From: Planctomycetales bacterium 4484_123
GTDB taxonomy: Bacteria > Planctomycetota > Phycisphaerae > SM23-33
Reading direction: 5' to 3'
Assembly: GCA_002049885.1 (NCBI GenBank)
Contig: MVCS01000051.1
Span: 1 to 7,621, forward strand
DNA: 7,621 nucleotides
Below, piece after piece: positions 1-6,776 of the stretch. The notes beneath the pieces were generated by a model. That model searched no databases. It had not been told where the DNA came from and saw only the letters and a list, made by a program, of their open reading frames with translations. The position numbers were made by a program, and so were the translations under genes. How positions within the stretch are numbered: position 1 is the first letter of the stretch; every line of letters starts with the position of its first letter.

Positions 1-1020
1 GTCCAGCCCGAAGGGCACCTCGCGCAGCAGGAAGTACCGGAACACGTCGCGGTGATACTGCTGGCAAAACTCCGTGATGGCCTGGCGGGAGATGAAGTTG
101 CCCAGGCTCTTGGACATCTTCTTGCCCTCGGCAGTCCACCAGCCGTGGGCGAAGACGGTCTTGGGCAGGGGTACGTCAAGGGCCATCAACATGCAGGGCC
201 AGTACACCGTGTGGAACCAGAGGATGTCCTTGCCGATCAGTTGCAGGTCTGCTGGCCAGTACTTCATCCATTTCCCGTCGTACTCGTCGCCGACCTCTGG
301 CCAGCCCAGGGCGGTGATGTAGTTGCTGAGGGCGTCGATCCAGACGTACACGCGATGGGACGGGTCGTTGGGCATGGGGATGCCCCAGGTGGCCGTGCTG
401 CGGGAGATGCTCAGGTCTTCCACGCCGGCGGCGACCTTGCTGACCACCTCGTTGCGGCGGGCCTCGGGCTGGATGAACTCCGGGTGGGCCTCGATGTGGG
501 CCAGCAGCTTGTCGGCCCAGTCGCCGAGGCGGAAGAAGTAGCTGGGCTCGGCGTACCTCTCCAGCGGCCGGCCGCTGATGGGACTGCGGTACTCGTTGTC
601 CTTGGCCGTCTGCTCGGTGACGAATTCCTCCTGGCCGGGGTCGTACCAGCCTTCGTACTTGCCCAGGTATATCTGCCCGCGGTCCAGCAGTTGCTGGATG
701 ATGCTCTGGACCCTCTTGGTGTGCCGGGGCTCAGTGGTGCGGATGAAATCGTCGTGGGAGATGTTGAGGAACTCCCAGAAGCTGCGGAACATCTGGCAGT
801 ACTCGTCGCAGTGGGCTTGGGGGTCCACGTCCCGCTCGGCGGCAGCGACCGCGACCTTGGAGGCGTTCTCGTCCGTGCCGGTCAGGAAACGGACGTCCCG
901 GCCCTGGGCGCGGTGGTATCGGGCCAGCACATCCGCGGCGATGGTGGTGTAGGAGTGGCCGATGTGCGGCTCATCGTTGACGTAGTAAATCGGCGTGGTG
1001 ACGTAAAAGGTCTCGCTCAT
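1..1020 (-). CDS. metG: Methionyl-tRNA synthetase, N-terminal 340 residues (3' end off window)
   Basis: Class Ia aminoacyl-tRNA synthetase that charges tRNA-Met with methionine using ATP, in the cytoplasm. Seen in the translation: the N-terminal YYVNDEPHIGHSYTT carries the HIGH signature at residues 19-22, TGTDENASKV lies near residues 47-56, WIDALSNYITALGWP lies near 227-241, and KKMSKSLGNF carries the KMSKS loop at residues 301-305 (nt 106-120). The catalytic domain is therefore complete; the anticodon-binding helical domain is beyond position 1. The connective peptide has YEGWYDPGQEEF where zinc-binding relatives have YEGWYC..C, so that zinc knuckle is absent. The ATG at 1018-1020 is chosen because the conserved motif spacing starts here and a GAGGTG ribosome-binding site (1029-1034) sits 8 nt upstream. 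The gene follows ricT on the same strand after a 196-nt gap. Identification is secure. Confidence 0.97.
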   Translation of the reverse strand, partial: MSETFYVTTPIYYVNDEPHIGHSYTTIAADVLARYHRAQGRDVRFLTGTDENASKVAVAAAERDVDPQAHCDEYCQMFRSFWEFLNISHDDFIRTTEPRHTKRVQSIIQQLLDRGQIYLGKYEGWYDPGQEEFVTEQTAKDNEYRSPISGRPLERYAEPSYFFRLGDWADKLLAHIEAHPEFIQPEARRNEVVSKVAAGVEDLSISRSTATWGIPMPNDPSHRVYVWIDALSNYITALGWPEVGDEYDGKWMKYWPADLQLIGKDILWFHTVYWPCMLMALDVPLPKTVFAHGWWTAEGKKMSKSLGNFISRQAITEFCQQYHRDVFRYFLLREVPFGLD

Positions 1021-1028
1021 CCTTCGTG

Positions 1029-1034
1029 CACCTC
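1029..1034 (-). promoter_or_regulatory. Ribosome-binding site of metG
   Basis: GAGGTG on the minus strand, 8 nt before the ATG at 1020. It overlaps an out-of-frame ATG (1034-1036) that opens a reading frame of about 21 codons running into metG. The good spacing to the 1020 start makes that the real one; the short frame is probably incidental. Confidence 0.7.
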
Positions 1035-1147
1035 ATGAGGCCTCGGAAAGCCTACAGCATCGCTGGCCGTGCGCAAAAGTCAACACGTCGCCGCCCATAG
1101 CTGTGCCCGGTTTTGCTCCAGGATAGTCTTCGCGGAAGACCAGTCGA

Positions 1148-1173
1148 GCGCGCCCTGCTGGCGCGCCCTGCTG
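1148..1173. repeat. Perfect 13-bp tandem direct repeat
   Basis: Two adjacent identical copies of GCGCGCCCTGCTG (1148-1160 and 1161-1173) lie in the 196-nt gap between ricT and metG. The rest of this gap shows no gene. A TTGACT (minus strand, 1078-1083) resembles a -35 for metG, but I find no convincing -10 at a normal distance, so metG may depend on read-through from ricT. The repeat could be a binding site or a simple slippage duplication. Confidence 0.6.
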
Positions 1174-1216
1174 GCCTGGACGCAATTCGGGTGTTGGGCA
1201 GGGGCTGAATCGGGGG

Positions 1217-2563
1217 CTACTGCGGATTGCCGGACTGGCCGGCCTGGGGGCCTCGGTCCTGGGGGCGTTTTTTCTTGCGGCGGCGGGGACGCCGCTTGCG
1301 GCGCTTGGCCTGCTTGGGCTGCTGTGGCTCGGCCTGTTTGGATGGACGGCCGGCGGCCGGCTGGTTGCGGGCCTCGGCGGCTTGGGCCGGCCTTGCTGCC
1401 TGGGCCGATGCGGGTTTCTTCTTTCGCCGCCCCCGGCGCCGGCGGGTGGACTTCCGGCCCTTCGGGCTGGAGGCCTGTTGGCTGGCAGCCTCGTCCTCGG
1501 GCAGACCGATCCTCTCCAGCACCTCGTCCAGCTCGGCCGGCGCGGGCCGGGGCGAGGTTGGCGGGGTCGGGCTCTCGCGGACCTGGGCCTCTGGCCGGGT
1601 GGATGGAGGCTGTTCGGGTGGCGGCGGGGCGGGCAGGCCGCGCTCGACGATGTCCTCGTTGGCCACGACGAGGTGGCTGTTGTCCGGCAGCACCAGCCGG
1701 ACGAGCTGGGCGAGGATCTGGCTGTCGATCACCCGGCCCACGACGCCCTCGGCGGTGCGGACCCAGGTGTTCTTCTTCGGCAGGCGGGAGAGCAATTCTT
1801 CGTAGGTGGCGTCCTCATAGCGCAGGCAGCACATCAACCGGCCGCAGCGGCCGGAAATCTTGGTCGGGTCCAGGGTGGCCTTTTGCGTCTTGGCCATCCG
1901 CATGGAGATGGGCTGGAGGAACTTCAGGAAGCTCTGACAGCAGCAGCGCATGCCGCAGCGCTCGTAGTCTGCCACCAACCTGGCCTCGTCCCTGGCCCCC
2001 ACTTGTCGCATCTCGATGCGGGTGTGATATCTGCCGGCCAGTCGGCGCACCAGCTCGCGGAAGTCCACGCGGCGCTCGGCGGTGAAGTAGAAGACGATGC
2101 GCTCCCCTCCGAGCAGGTGTTCCACGGCGACGAGGCGCATTTCCAGATTGAGCTGGCGGATCTGCTCTCGACAGAACGCGCTCTTGTCGGCGGTGGCGCG
2201 GTCCAGGTGGTGCTGGTCGTTGAGGTCCTGCGGGTTGGCTTGCCGCAGGACCTTGCCGGTGCGGTTGACGGGATACTCGGCCCCGTTGGCCTGGATGTAA
2301 TTCTCCAGCGCCGCGCGCGGAATGAACTCGCGCGCCGGGCCGGTCCCGACGTTGATGAGCACGCGGGCCAGCTCCGTCCCTCGCTGCGTGCGCACCACCA
2401 GGGCCGTCCCGCTGGCCGGCGGCGGGTCGAGGTGGTGGGGCAGGACGGCGATGTGCCCCATGCGCCCGTAGCGGACCACCACCAGCTTCTCCTCCGGCTG
2501 GCTGTCCTGCCCCGGGGTGGGAGGGGCATCCGTGGTTTTTGTCTGCTCGCCCATGTTGCCCAT
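1217..2563 (-). CDS. ricT: RicT/PSP1-domain protein with long basic C-terminal tail
   Basis: A 448-residue member of the PSP1 C-terminal domain family (RicT, formerly YaaT). In Bacillus subtilis RicT forms an iron-sulphur complex with RicA and RicF that promotes RNase Y-dependent mRNA processing and affects competence, biofilm and sporulation. The core, about residues 26-305, shows the family signatures: GGERIVFYFTAERRVDFREL (152-171), the cysteine cluster around CGMRCCCQSFLKF (203-215) and KISGRCGRLMCCLRYE (235-250). Cysteines 203, 207-209, 240, 245 and 246 are candidate cluster ligands. Residues from about 306 are low-complexity: a Pro-rich linker, then Ala/Gln/Pro sequence with two strongly basic patches (372-383 and 420-433). 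That makes the protein clearly longer than the roughly 275-residue Bacillus protein. The first ATG is used; a second in-frame ATG is codon 4. No strong Shine-Dalgarno is visible. An extended -10 promoter lies about 80 nt upstream. Confidence 0.93.
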   Translation of the reverse strand: MGNMGEQTKTTDAPPTPGQDSQPEEKLVVVRYGRMGHIAVLPHHLDPPPASGTALVVRTQRGTELARVLINVGTGPAREFIPRAALENYIQANGAEYPVNRTGKVLRQANPQDLNDQHHLDRATADKSAFCREQIRQLNLEMRLVAVEHLLGGERIVFYFTAERRVDFRELVRRLAGRYHTRIEMRQVGARDEARLVADYERCGMRCCCQSFLKFLQPISMRMAKTQKATLDPTKISGRCGRLMCCLRYEDATYEELLSRLPKKNTWVRTAEGVVGRVIDSQILAQLVRLVLPDNSHLVVANEDIVERGLPAPPPPEQPPSTRPEAQVRESPTPPTSPRPAPAELDEVLERIGLPEDEAASQQASSPKGRKSTRRRRGRRKKKPASAQAARPAQAAEARNQPAAGRPSKQAEPQQPKQAKRRKRRPRRRKKKRPQDRGPQAGQSGNPQ

Positions 2564-2642
2564 CAGAGCCCGGCTGGCCCGGCAAGCACGAGGTCGCCCC
2601 GGCAGACTCCGCCCTGCACCTCATGCCGCGCCCGCCACCGGG

Positions 2643-2651
2643 ATTATACCA
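2643..2651 (-). promoter_or_regulatory. Extended -10 promoter for ricT
   Basis: On the minus strand the gap upstream of ricT contains TGGTATAAT: a perfect TATAAT (2643-2648) preceded by TG in the extended -10 position. No good -35 lies 17 nt upstream (TGGGGC there), which an extended -10 can tolerate. Transcription would start near 2636, giving a leader of about 73 nt before the ATG at 2563. It lies downstream of the 2761 gene end, so it would let ricT be expressed independently of the exported-protein pair. Confidence 0.6.
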
Positions 2652-2674
2652 TTTCGGCCGGGCCGGCCCCAGGG

Positions 2675-2714
2675 CCTCGGCAGGGTCCTTGGGCCGCACC
2701 GGAGACCGCCGAGG
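2675..2714. other. Inverted repeat between exported-protein gene and ricT
   Basis: CCTCGGC (2675-2681) and GCCGAGG (2708-2714) form a 7-bp perfect inverted repeat with a 26-nt loop, downstream of the stop codon at 2761-2763. No T-run follows on the minus strand, so this is not a standard intrinsic terminator. It may be chance in GC-rich sequence. Confidence 0.25.
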
Positions 2715-2760
2715 GGTAGCTTGCTTGAGCCGGGCTGCCTTGGCCGCAGGCGACCAAGTG

Positions 2761-4509
2761 TTATCGGTCGGGGGAGGTCGGGCTGTTCTTGGCCGGGCCT
2801 GTTACCGAGGCAATATGGCTGACGTGGATGTGGAGGTTCACGGCGGGGGCGGCGTGAAAGCCGATGCGCTCGGTGCCGAACTGCCCGCTGATGCGAGTCC
2901 CGTCGCGCAGGGTGAGTTTGACCTGCCCGGGCGAGACGGCGCTGAACTCGGCCTTCGCCACCTCGCCGATGCGGGCCACCACCTTGCCCAGCTTGGTTTG
3001 TACGGTCCAGCTCGGGTCGGCCAGTTGGCCCAGCAGGACATCCCCGTTTCGCAGCGTCAGCCGGTCGTGTCGCTGGTGGTCTTCCTCCCTCGGCGGCATG
3101 ATGAATCGGCGGACGCGCTGCCGCGGCACGTCCATGGGCAGTTTCATGGACAATCTCAGCTTGACGCGCGGGTCGGCCAGCAGGCCCGAAAGCACCGAGC
3201 CGTTTTGGAAGATCGCCCGGTGCAGTCCGCCGTTGGGGGTATCCAGTTCGATGGCACGGAGTTCGTTGGCCGGCAAGTGCACCTCGCCGTGGGCGGTGAG
3301 GAACTTGAAGGTGAGCCCTTGATGGTCGAAGGCCAACCTGGCCCCGCCGCGCAGCACCACCATGGCGCGCGTTTGCGGGATTTCCTCCGGCCTCTCCGGC
3401 GATATGCGAAAAGAGAGCTGCCTCAGGTCGGCGGGAGAGACCTTCAGCTCGTTCCCGCTTCCCATGTGCAGCACGATTGGCCCGCTGACGAGCTCACCGG
3501 CGACGACCTGCCCGTCCGTCAGCACGGCCAGCAGCCTCTCGGTCGAGCCCGACGGCCTGGCCAAGCCGATCAGTTCGGCAGCGGCCAGGTTGACCTCGCC
3601 GAACTCGGTCTTCAGCACGAAGCGGCGGTTGGCGATGCGTCCGCGGAGGCGGCCGCCGCTGACCGGCACGATCAGGTCGGCCTCCTGGCTGCGGTCCAGC
3701 TCCACCGAGCCCGCCAGGAGCGGTATTCCGGGCATGTTCAACAGGATGCGACGCAGCTCTGGTGGCACTCCGCGCAGCTCGCGCGTGGGCTTGAAGTTTT
3801 GCAGGAACTCGGCCGCCCGGGCGAAGGGGCGGCGTTGGGCCTCGAAGAAACACAGTGCCACGGCCCGGCGCGGCGGGATGGTCAGTCGGATGCGGTAGTG
3901 GAGATCGTCGCTGTGCGGGCGGAACTCGAGCCGCGGCTTGAGTTTTGCCGAGGCCATGGCGAAGACGTGCACCACGGCCGGTCTGGGCGAGCCGGGCGCT
4001 CCGGCGGTGACGATGCCCCAATCCTTCCCGCTGAGTTGGGCCTTGCCGGAGGTGGTCCGCGTGTTGCTGGTGGCCTCGCCCATGTCGAAGTAGTAGAGCA
4101 CGGCCAGCGTCACCTTCTCCGCGCCGGTGTTTTCGAAGATGTCGATCCAGCGGCAGTAGCCGGCCTGTCTGTTGATACGGATGCGGCGGGAGACGGCCAC
4201 GCTGCCTTGTCGCCAGGGGCCGATCTCGATCTCGCTGCCGTCCTTGCTCAGCCTCGCCGAGCCGTAGGAGGGGAAGGAGGCGGTGTTGACCCGAAGCTGC
4301 ATGCCCCCGTCGTAGGCGTCGTTGGTGCCGTCGGCGATGCCGCCGTTGCCGGCGATGTCCCAGCGGAAGCCGAGGGCATCGGTCCGGACCCAGGGAAAGG
4401 AGACGGTCGTGCCGGCAGGGATGTGGATGTTGCCCTGGCTGGCCGAGAGCACCGCGGCCGATGCCGTGAGGGTCACGAGCACCGCGACTGGCTGAAGGCA
4501 GCGTTTCAT
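2761..4509 (-). CDS. Exported protein with six tandem beta-type repeats (shorter paralog)
   Basis: A 582-residue protein of a family I do not recognise by name. The start MKRCLQPVAVLVTLTASAAV is a typical Sec signal peptide, with cleavage plausible after LSA (about residue 23). Residues 27-260 form an N-terminal domain sharing with the upstream neighbour the motifs DGSEIEIGPW (90-99), SGKDWGIVTAG (160-170) and AVALCFF (216-222); it reads as beta-rich. Residues 266-570 hold six degenerate units of 40-45 residues with the pattern L.nGd.l.G.l followed by l.l.t..G.v.lp...l..i; the clearest are LRNGDVLLGQL (486-496) and LRDGTRISGQF (534-544). It ends soon after repeat six without a HEAT-like tail. 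The ATG at 4507-4509 precedes the hydrophobic segment; a possible ribosome-binding site AAAGGA lies about 13 nt upstream. It starts 39 nt after the upstream paralog ends, so it is probably co-transcribed. No catalytic motif is evident; a structural or binding role in the envelope is inference. Confidence 0.88.
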   Translation of the reverse strand: MKRCLQPVAVLVTLTASAAVLSASQGNIHIPAGTTVSFPWVRTDALGFRWDIAGNGGIADGTNDAYDGGMQLRVNTASFPSYGSARLSKDGSEIEIGPWRQGSVAVSRRIRINRQAGYCRWIDIFENTGAEKVTLAVLYYFDMGEATSNTRTTSGKAQLSGKDWGIVTAGAPGSPRPAVVHVFAMASAKLKPRLEFRPHSDDLHYRIRLTIPPRRAVALCFFEAQRRPFARAAEFLQNFKPTRELRGVPPELRRILLNMPGIPLLAGSVELDRSQEADLIVPVSGGRLRGRIANRRFVLKTEFGEVNLAAAELIGLARPSGSTERLLAVLTDGQVVAGELVSGPIVLHMGSGNELKVSPADLRQLSFRISPERPEEIPQTRAMVVLRGGARLAFDHQGLTFKFLTAHGEVHLPANELRAIELDTPNGGLHRAIFQNGSVLSGLLADPRVKLRLSMKLPMDVPRQRVRRFIMPPREEDHQRHDRLTLRNGDVLLGQLADPSWTVQTKLGKVVARIGEVAKAEFSAVSPGQVKLTLRDGTRISGQFGTERIGFHAAPAVNLHIHVSHIASVTGPAKNSPTSPDR

Positions 4510-4548
4510 GGTTCCGGCGTCGTCCTTTCGACCTTGGGCTCGTCGGGG

Positions 4549-6555
4549 TCATCCCCCGAATCGAGGGATGCACTGTTCTCCAAAGAGCGGCCTGGGGGGC
4601 GGCCCTGTGCTACTGTGCGGGTTGGGCGCGCCGAGCTTCTCGAGGATGGTCCGAATCCGCTGGCGGACCTCCGGGTCGGTGTCGTCGAGGTGTTTTCGCA
4701 GCAGCGGGACTATGGGTGCCTTGAGCATCAGCAGTTTTTCCTGGGCCTCCTGGCGGTCCTTGTAACTGGGGGCCGAGAGCATCGCCACGTACTTGCTGAC
4801 CAGTTTGACGATGTGTTCGGGCGGCAGGGCGTTGGGACACCGGATGCGCACGATGTGGCCGAGGTGCAGCGACAGGGTCGGGCCGGGCCTGATGGCGAAC
4901 TTGAGCGTGTCCCGTTGCAGCCGGCCTCGGAGGGTCGTGCCGTCCCACAGTTTGATTTCCACCCGCGTGGGATCGTTGGCGTCGAAGGCCACGGCCAGAA
5001 TGTTGGCGGCCTTGACCGGCACGGTGCCGAAGTCCGTCCGCAGCTGGTAGCCTTCGTCCACCAGGGCGCCGAAGAGCTCGTCGTCGTTGGTGAGCACGGC
5101 CCGGCTGAGCGGGGGCGCCTCGGAGGGCTCGGCGGCGAAGCGGATGGCCCGGACCATCTGCCGGGGGACTTCCAGCGGCCTGCCCAGCTTCAGAGGCAGG
5201 CGGATCTTCTCCGGCAGCAGCAGGCCGGCCAGCGTCGAGCCGTTCAGGAACCGGACCCGATGCAGGCCGTGTTCTTCCCTGTCCAGCCGGATCTCCAGCA
5301 GGTCCTTGGCCTCCAGCTCCACCTTCCCGTGTCGGGTCAGGAAGTCCAGGTGCAGGTTGGCGGCCTCGAACGCCAGCCGGTCGCCGTTGCGGAGCAGGAT
5401 GAGCGGGTACTTCACGGGCATCTCTTCGGGCTTGGCCTTGGTGATCTGGTAGGAGCACTGGCGGATTCGCTCGAAGGGGATTTTCAGCATTCCGCCGGTG
5501 GGCAGTTCGAGCACCGCCGCCGGCTGCTGGAGCTTGCCGGTGACGACCTGTCCGCCCAGCAGTACGGCCCGGACGGTCTGGGCCTGGCCGACGCCGACGA
5601 ACCCGACGACCTGGCTGGCCGGCAACTCAAAGGGCCCGTGCAGTGTCTGGAGGTCGTATTTCAGGTTGGCAAGCCTCCCTGCGATCCAGTCGCCGTTGAG
5701 CAGCTCGACCGCATCGCCCGTGCCGCGGCGCTCCAGCTCGATGCCCTCCAGCACGTCCCTGCAGCGGAAGTTGACGATGAGCTTCCGCACCGACGCGGGC
5801 AGGTCGCGCAGCACCTTGTTTGGGCGGAAGGCCCTCATCAGCTTCTTCAACTCCGCGACGGAGCGGCCCTGGCTGGCGAAGTAGCACAGCACGGCGGTGC
5901 CGTTGGCGGGCACCGTCACGATGTAGTCAACGTAGATGCTGTTGCCGCTGGTGCGGACGGCGGGCCGGAGGGACGACTTCGGGCCGCAGGGGATGTGAAG
6001 CACCGCCATGGGGTTGGTCGGCCCTGCGGTGATGAAGGCCCAGTCTTTCGGCCCGATGGCCCCGCCGGCCGGGCTGGCGGAGCTCGCGACGATGGTCGCC
6101 ATGCCGTTGATGCAGGTGTAGATGCGCACGGGCACGGTCTTGGCGGTAGTGTCGGGGTTCAGCAAGATGTGCAGCCAGCGGGCTAACGGCCTGTCGCGGT
6201 AGACCTTGCAGCGCCGATACACGGTGATGTTGTTCCGCATCCACGGCCCGATCTCGATCTCGTCTCCGGCTGCGTTCATATGCCCCTGGCCTCCGCGCGA
6301 ATACACCGTCGAGCCGAAGACGTGGCAGTACAGCCCGCTGGCGAAGACGTAATCGGTGCCTCGCTGCACCTGTAGTCCGGACTGGAGGTCCCAACGGTAT
6401 CCCCCGCCGTCTCTGAGCACGGTGGTGAAGCCGACCGTGCGGCCGTCCGTGATGTGCAGCTTGGCCTGCTCGCCAGCCGCCTGTGGCGCCCAGCACAGCA
6501 GCCAGCACATGGTGGCCAGGCAGCCCAGCCGAGGCGGCGTGTCCTTTCCTGCCAT
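4549..6555 (-). CDS. Exported protein with six tandem beta-type repeats and HEAT-like C-terminus (longer paralog)
   Basis: A 668-residue paralog of the downstream gene, of a family I do not recognise by name. Residues 9-28 (RLGCLATMCWLLCWAPQAAG) look like a signal peptide. The N-terminal domain (about 30-265) repeats the neighbour's landmarks: GDEIEIGPW (97-105), GPKDWAFITAG (168-178) and GTAVLCYF (219-226). Six repeats cover about 281-573, for example LLNGDWIAGRL (285-295), LRNGDRLAF (388-396), LNGSTLAGLL (437-446) and LWDGTTLRGRL (536-546). Residues 583-642 form a HEAT-like helical pair containing DTDPEVRQRIRTILEKLG, a C-terminal arrangement common in planctomycete proteins. The frame is open upstream to a GTG at 6588, but I choose the ATG at 6553-6555 because GGAAGGGA lies just before it and the signal peptide then sits at the N-terminus. 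No catalytic signature is seen; function is unknown, probably protein-protein or surface binding. Confidence 0.88.
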   Translation of the reverse strand: MAGKDTPPRLGCLATMCWLLCWAPQAAGEQAKLHITDGRTVGFTTVLRDGGGYRWDLQSGLQVQRGTDYVFASGLYCHVFGSTVYSRGGQGHMNAAGDEIEIGPWMRNNITVYRRCKVYRDRPLARWLHILLNPDTTAKTVPVRIYTCINGMATIVASSASPAGGAIGPKDWAFITAGPTNPMAVLHIPCGPKSSLRPAVRTSGNSIYVDYIVTVPANGTAVLCYFASQGRSVAELKKLMRAFRPNKVLRDLPASVRKLIVNFRCRDVLEGIELERRGTGDAVELLNGDWIAGRLANLKYDLQTLHGPFELPASQVVGFVGVGQAQTVRAVLLGGQVVTGKLQQPAAVLELPTGGMLKIPFERIRQCSYQITKAKPEEMPVKYPLILLRNGDRLAFEAANLHLDFLTRHGKVELEAKDLLEIRLDREEHGLHRVRFLNGSTLAGLLLPEKIRLPLKLGRPLEVPRQMVRAIRFAAEPSEAPPLSRAVLTNDDELFGALVDEGYQLRTDFGTVPVKAANILAVAFDANDPTRVEIKLWDGTTLRGRLQRDTLKFAIRPGPTLSLHLGHIVRIRCPNALPPEHIVKLVSKYVAMLSAPSYKDRQEAQEKLLMLKAPIVPLLRKHLDDTDPEVRQRIRTILEKLGAPNPHSSTGPPPRPLFGEQCIPRFGG

Positions 6556-6560
6556 GGCAG

Positions 6561-6568
6561 TCCCTTCC
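6561..6568 (-). promoter_or_regulatory. Ribosome-binding site that fixes the start at 6555
   Basis: GGAAGGGA on the minus strand ends 5 nt before the ATG at 6553-6555. The alternative GTG start 11 codons upstream (6588) has no comparable site and would place 11 unneeded residues before the signal peptide. Confidence 0.65.
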
Positions 6569-6690
6569 AGCCCGGGCTTCGGCCCCACCCGTCGGCGGGC
6601 TTGGCGGCCCGCGATTCATCGTAAGGCTATCCTTCAGACGCTCGGCCGGCAACCGTGGTTCCGGCTTTTCCCCTGCGCCCAGGGCTTGCA

Positions 6691-6723
6691 GCGGCGGGCC
6701 GATGCGGCCCGACCGCCGGTTTT
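6691..6723 (+). terminator. Strong GC hairpin followed by four Ts
   Basis: CGGGCCG-ATG-CGGCCCG (6695-6711) forms a 7-bp stem with a 3-nt loop. It is extended by GCGG (6691-6694) pairing with CCGC (6713-6716) across one bulged A, giving 11 bp in all. On the plus strand TTTT follows at 6720-6723, three bases after the stem, so it resembles an intrinsic terminator for rightward transcription, placed just upstream of the rightward promoter. No plus-strand gene lies upstream, so it would stop antisense transcription. On the minus strand it lies in the leader of the paralog pair and has no T-run. Confidence 0.4.
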
Positions 6724-6732
6724 AGATGTAAA

Positions 6733-6750
6733 AATCTGCATTGACAGATT
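6733..6750. promoter_or_regulatory. Operator-like dyad over the -35 of the rightward promoter
   Basis: AATCTG (6733-6738) and CAGATT (6745-6750) form a perfect 6-bp inverted repeat with a 6-bp spacer, overlapping the TTGACA at 6741-6746. A second, shorter dyad AGAT-N6-ATCT (6724-6737) shares its right arm, so AGAT/ATCT half-sites recur. A bound dimeric repressor here would occlude the -35. No regulator gene is visible in the window. Confidence 0.45.
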
Positions 6751-6769
6751 GCCCGGGTGCGTGTATCAT
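6741..6769 (+). promoter_or_regulatory. Consensus-like sigma70 promoter, rightward
   Basis: A perfect -35 TTGACA (6741-6746) and a -10 TATCAT (6764-6769) are separated by exactly 17 bp, inside an AT-rich island in otherwise GC-rich sequence. Transcription would start near 6776 and run into the exported-protein gene at 7135 after a leader of about 360 nt. On the opposite strand the same bases read TATGAT (6765-6770), a possible overlapping -10 for the leftward paralog pair, though with no good leftward -35. Confidence 0.68.
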
Positions 6770-6776
6770 AAGTGCG

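Noticed and set aside
1069..2719. Several plus-strand frames of 190-445 codons opposite ricT
   Set aside because: They overlap a gene with unmistakable family motifs and have repetitive Gly/Arg/Trp/Ala compositions without domains.
2730..2760. Hairpin just after the stop of the shorter paralog (TTGGTC with GGCCAA) as a terminator
   Set aside because: The stem is only 6 bp with one G-T pair and no T-run follows on the minus strand.
4510..4551. Possible stop-codon read-through fusing the two paralogs
   Set aside because: The genes are in the same frame with only one TGA and 13 sense codons between them, but the second gene begins with its own signal peptide and a possible ribosome-binding site, so separate translation is simpler.
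2539..6186. A 1215-codon open frame on the plus strand, antisense to both exported paralogs
   Set aside because: It is in codon register with the minus-strand genes, so stops would need TTA, CTA or TCA sense codons, which are rare at this GC content. Its composition (His, Gln, Gly, Ala, Asp rich) is that of an antisense shadow, and the minus strand has signal peptides, repeats and ribosome-binding sites.
6520..6530. LGC at residues 10-12 of the longer paralog as a lipoprotein box
   Set aside because: The cysteine precedes the hydrophobic stretch instead of following it, so it cannot be a lipobox; an ordinary Sec signal peptide fits better.
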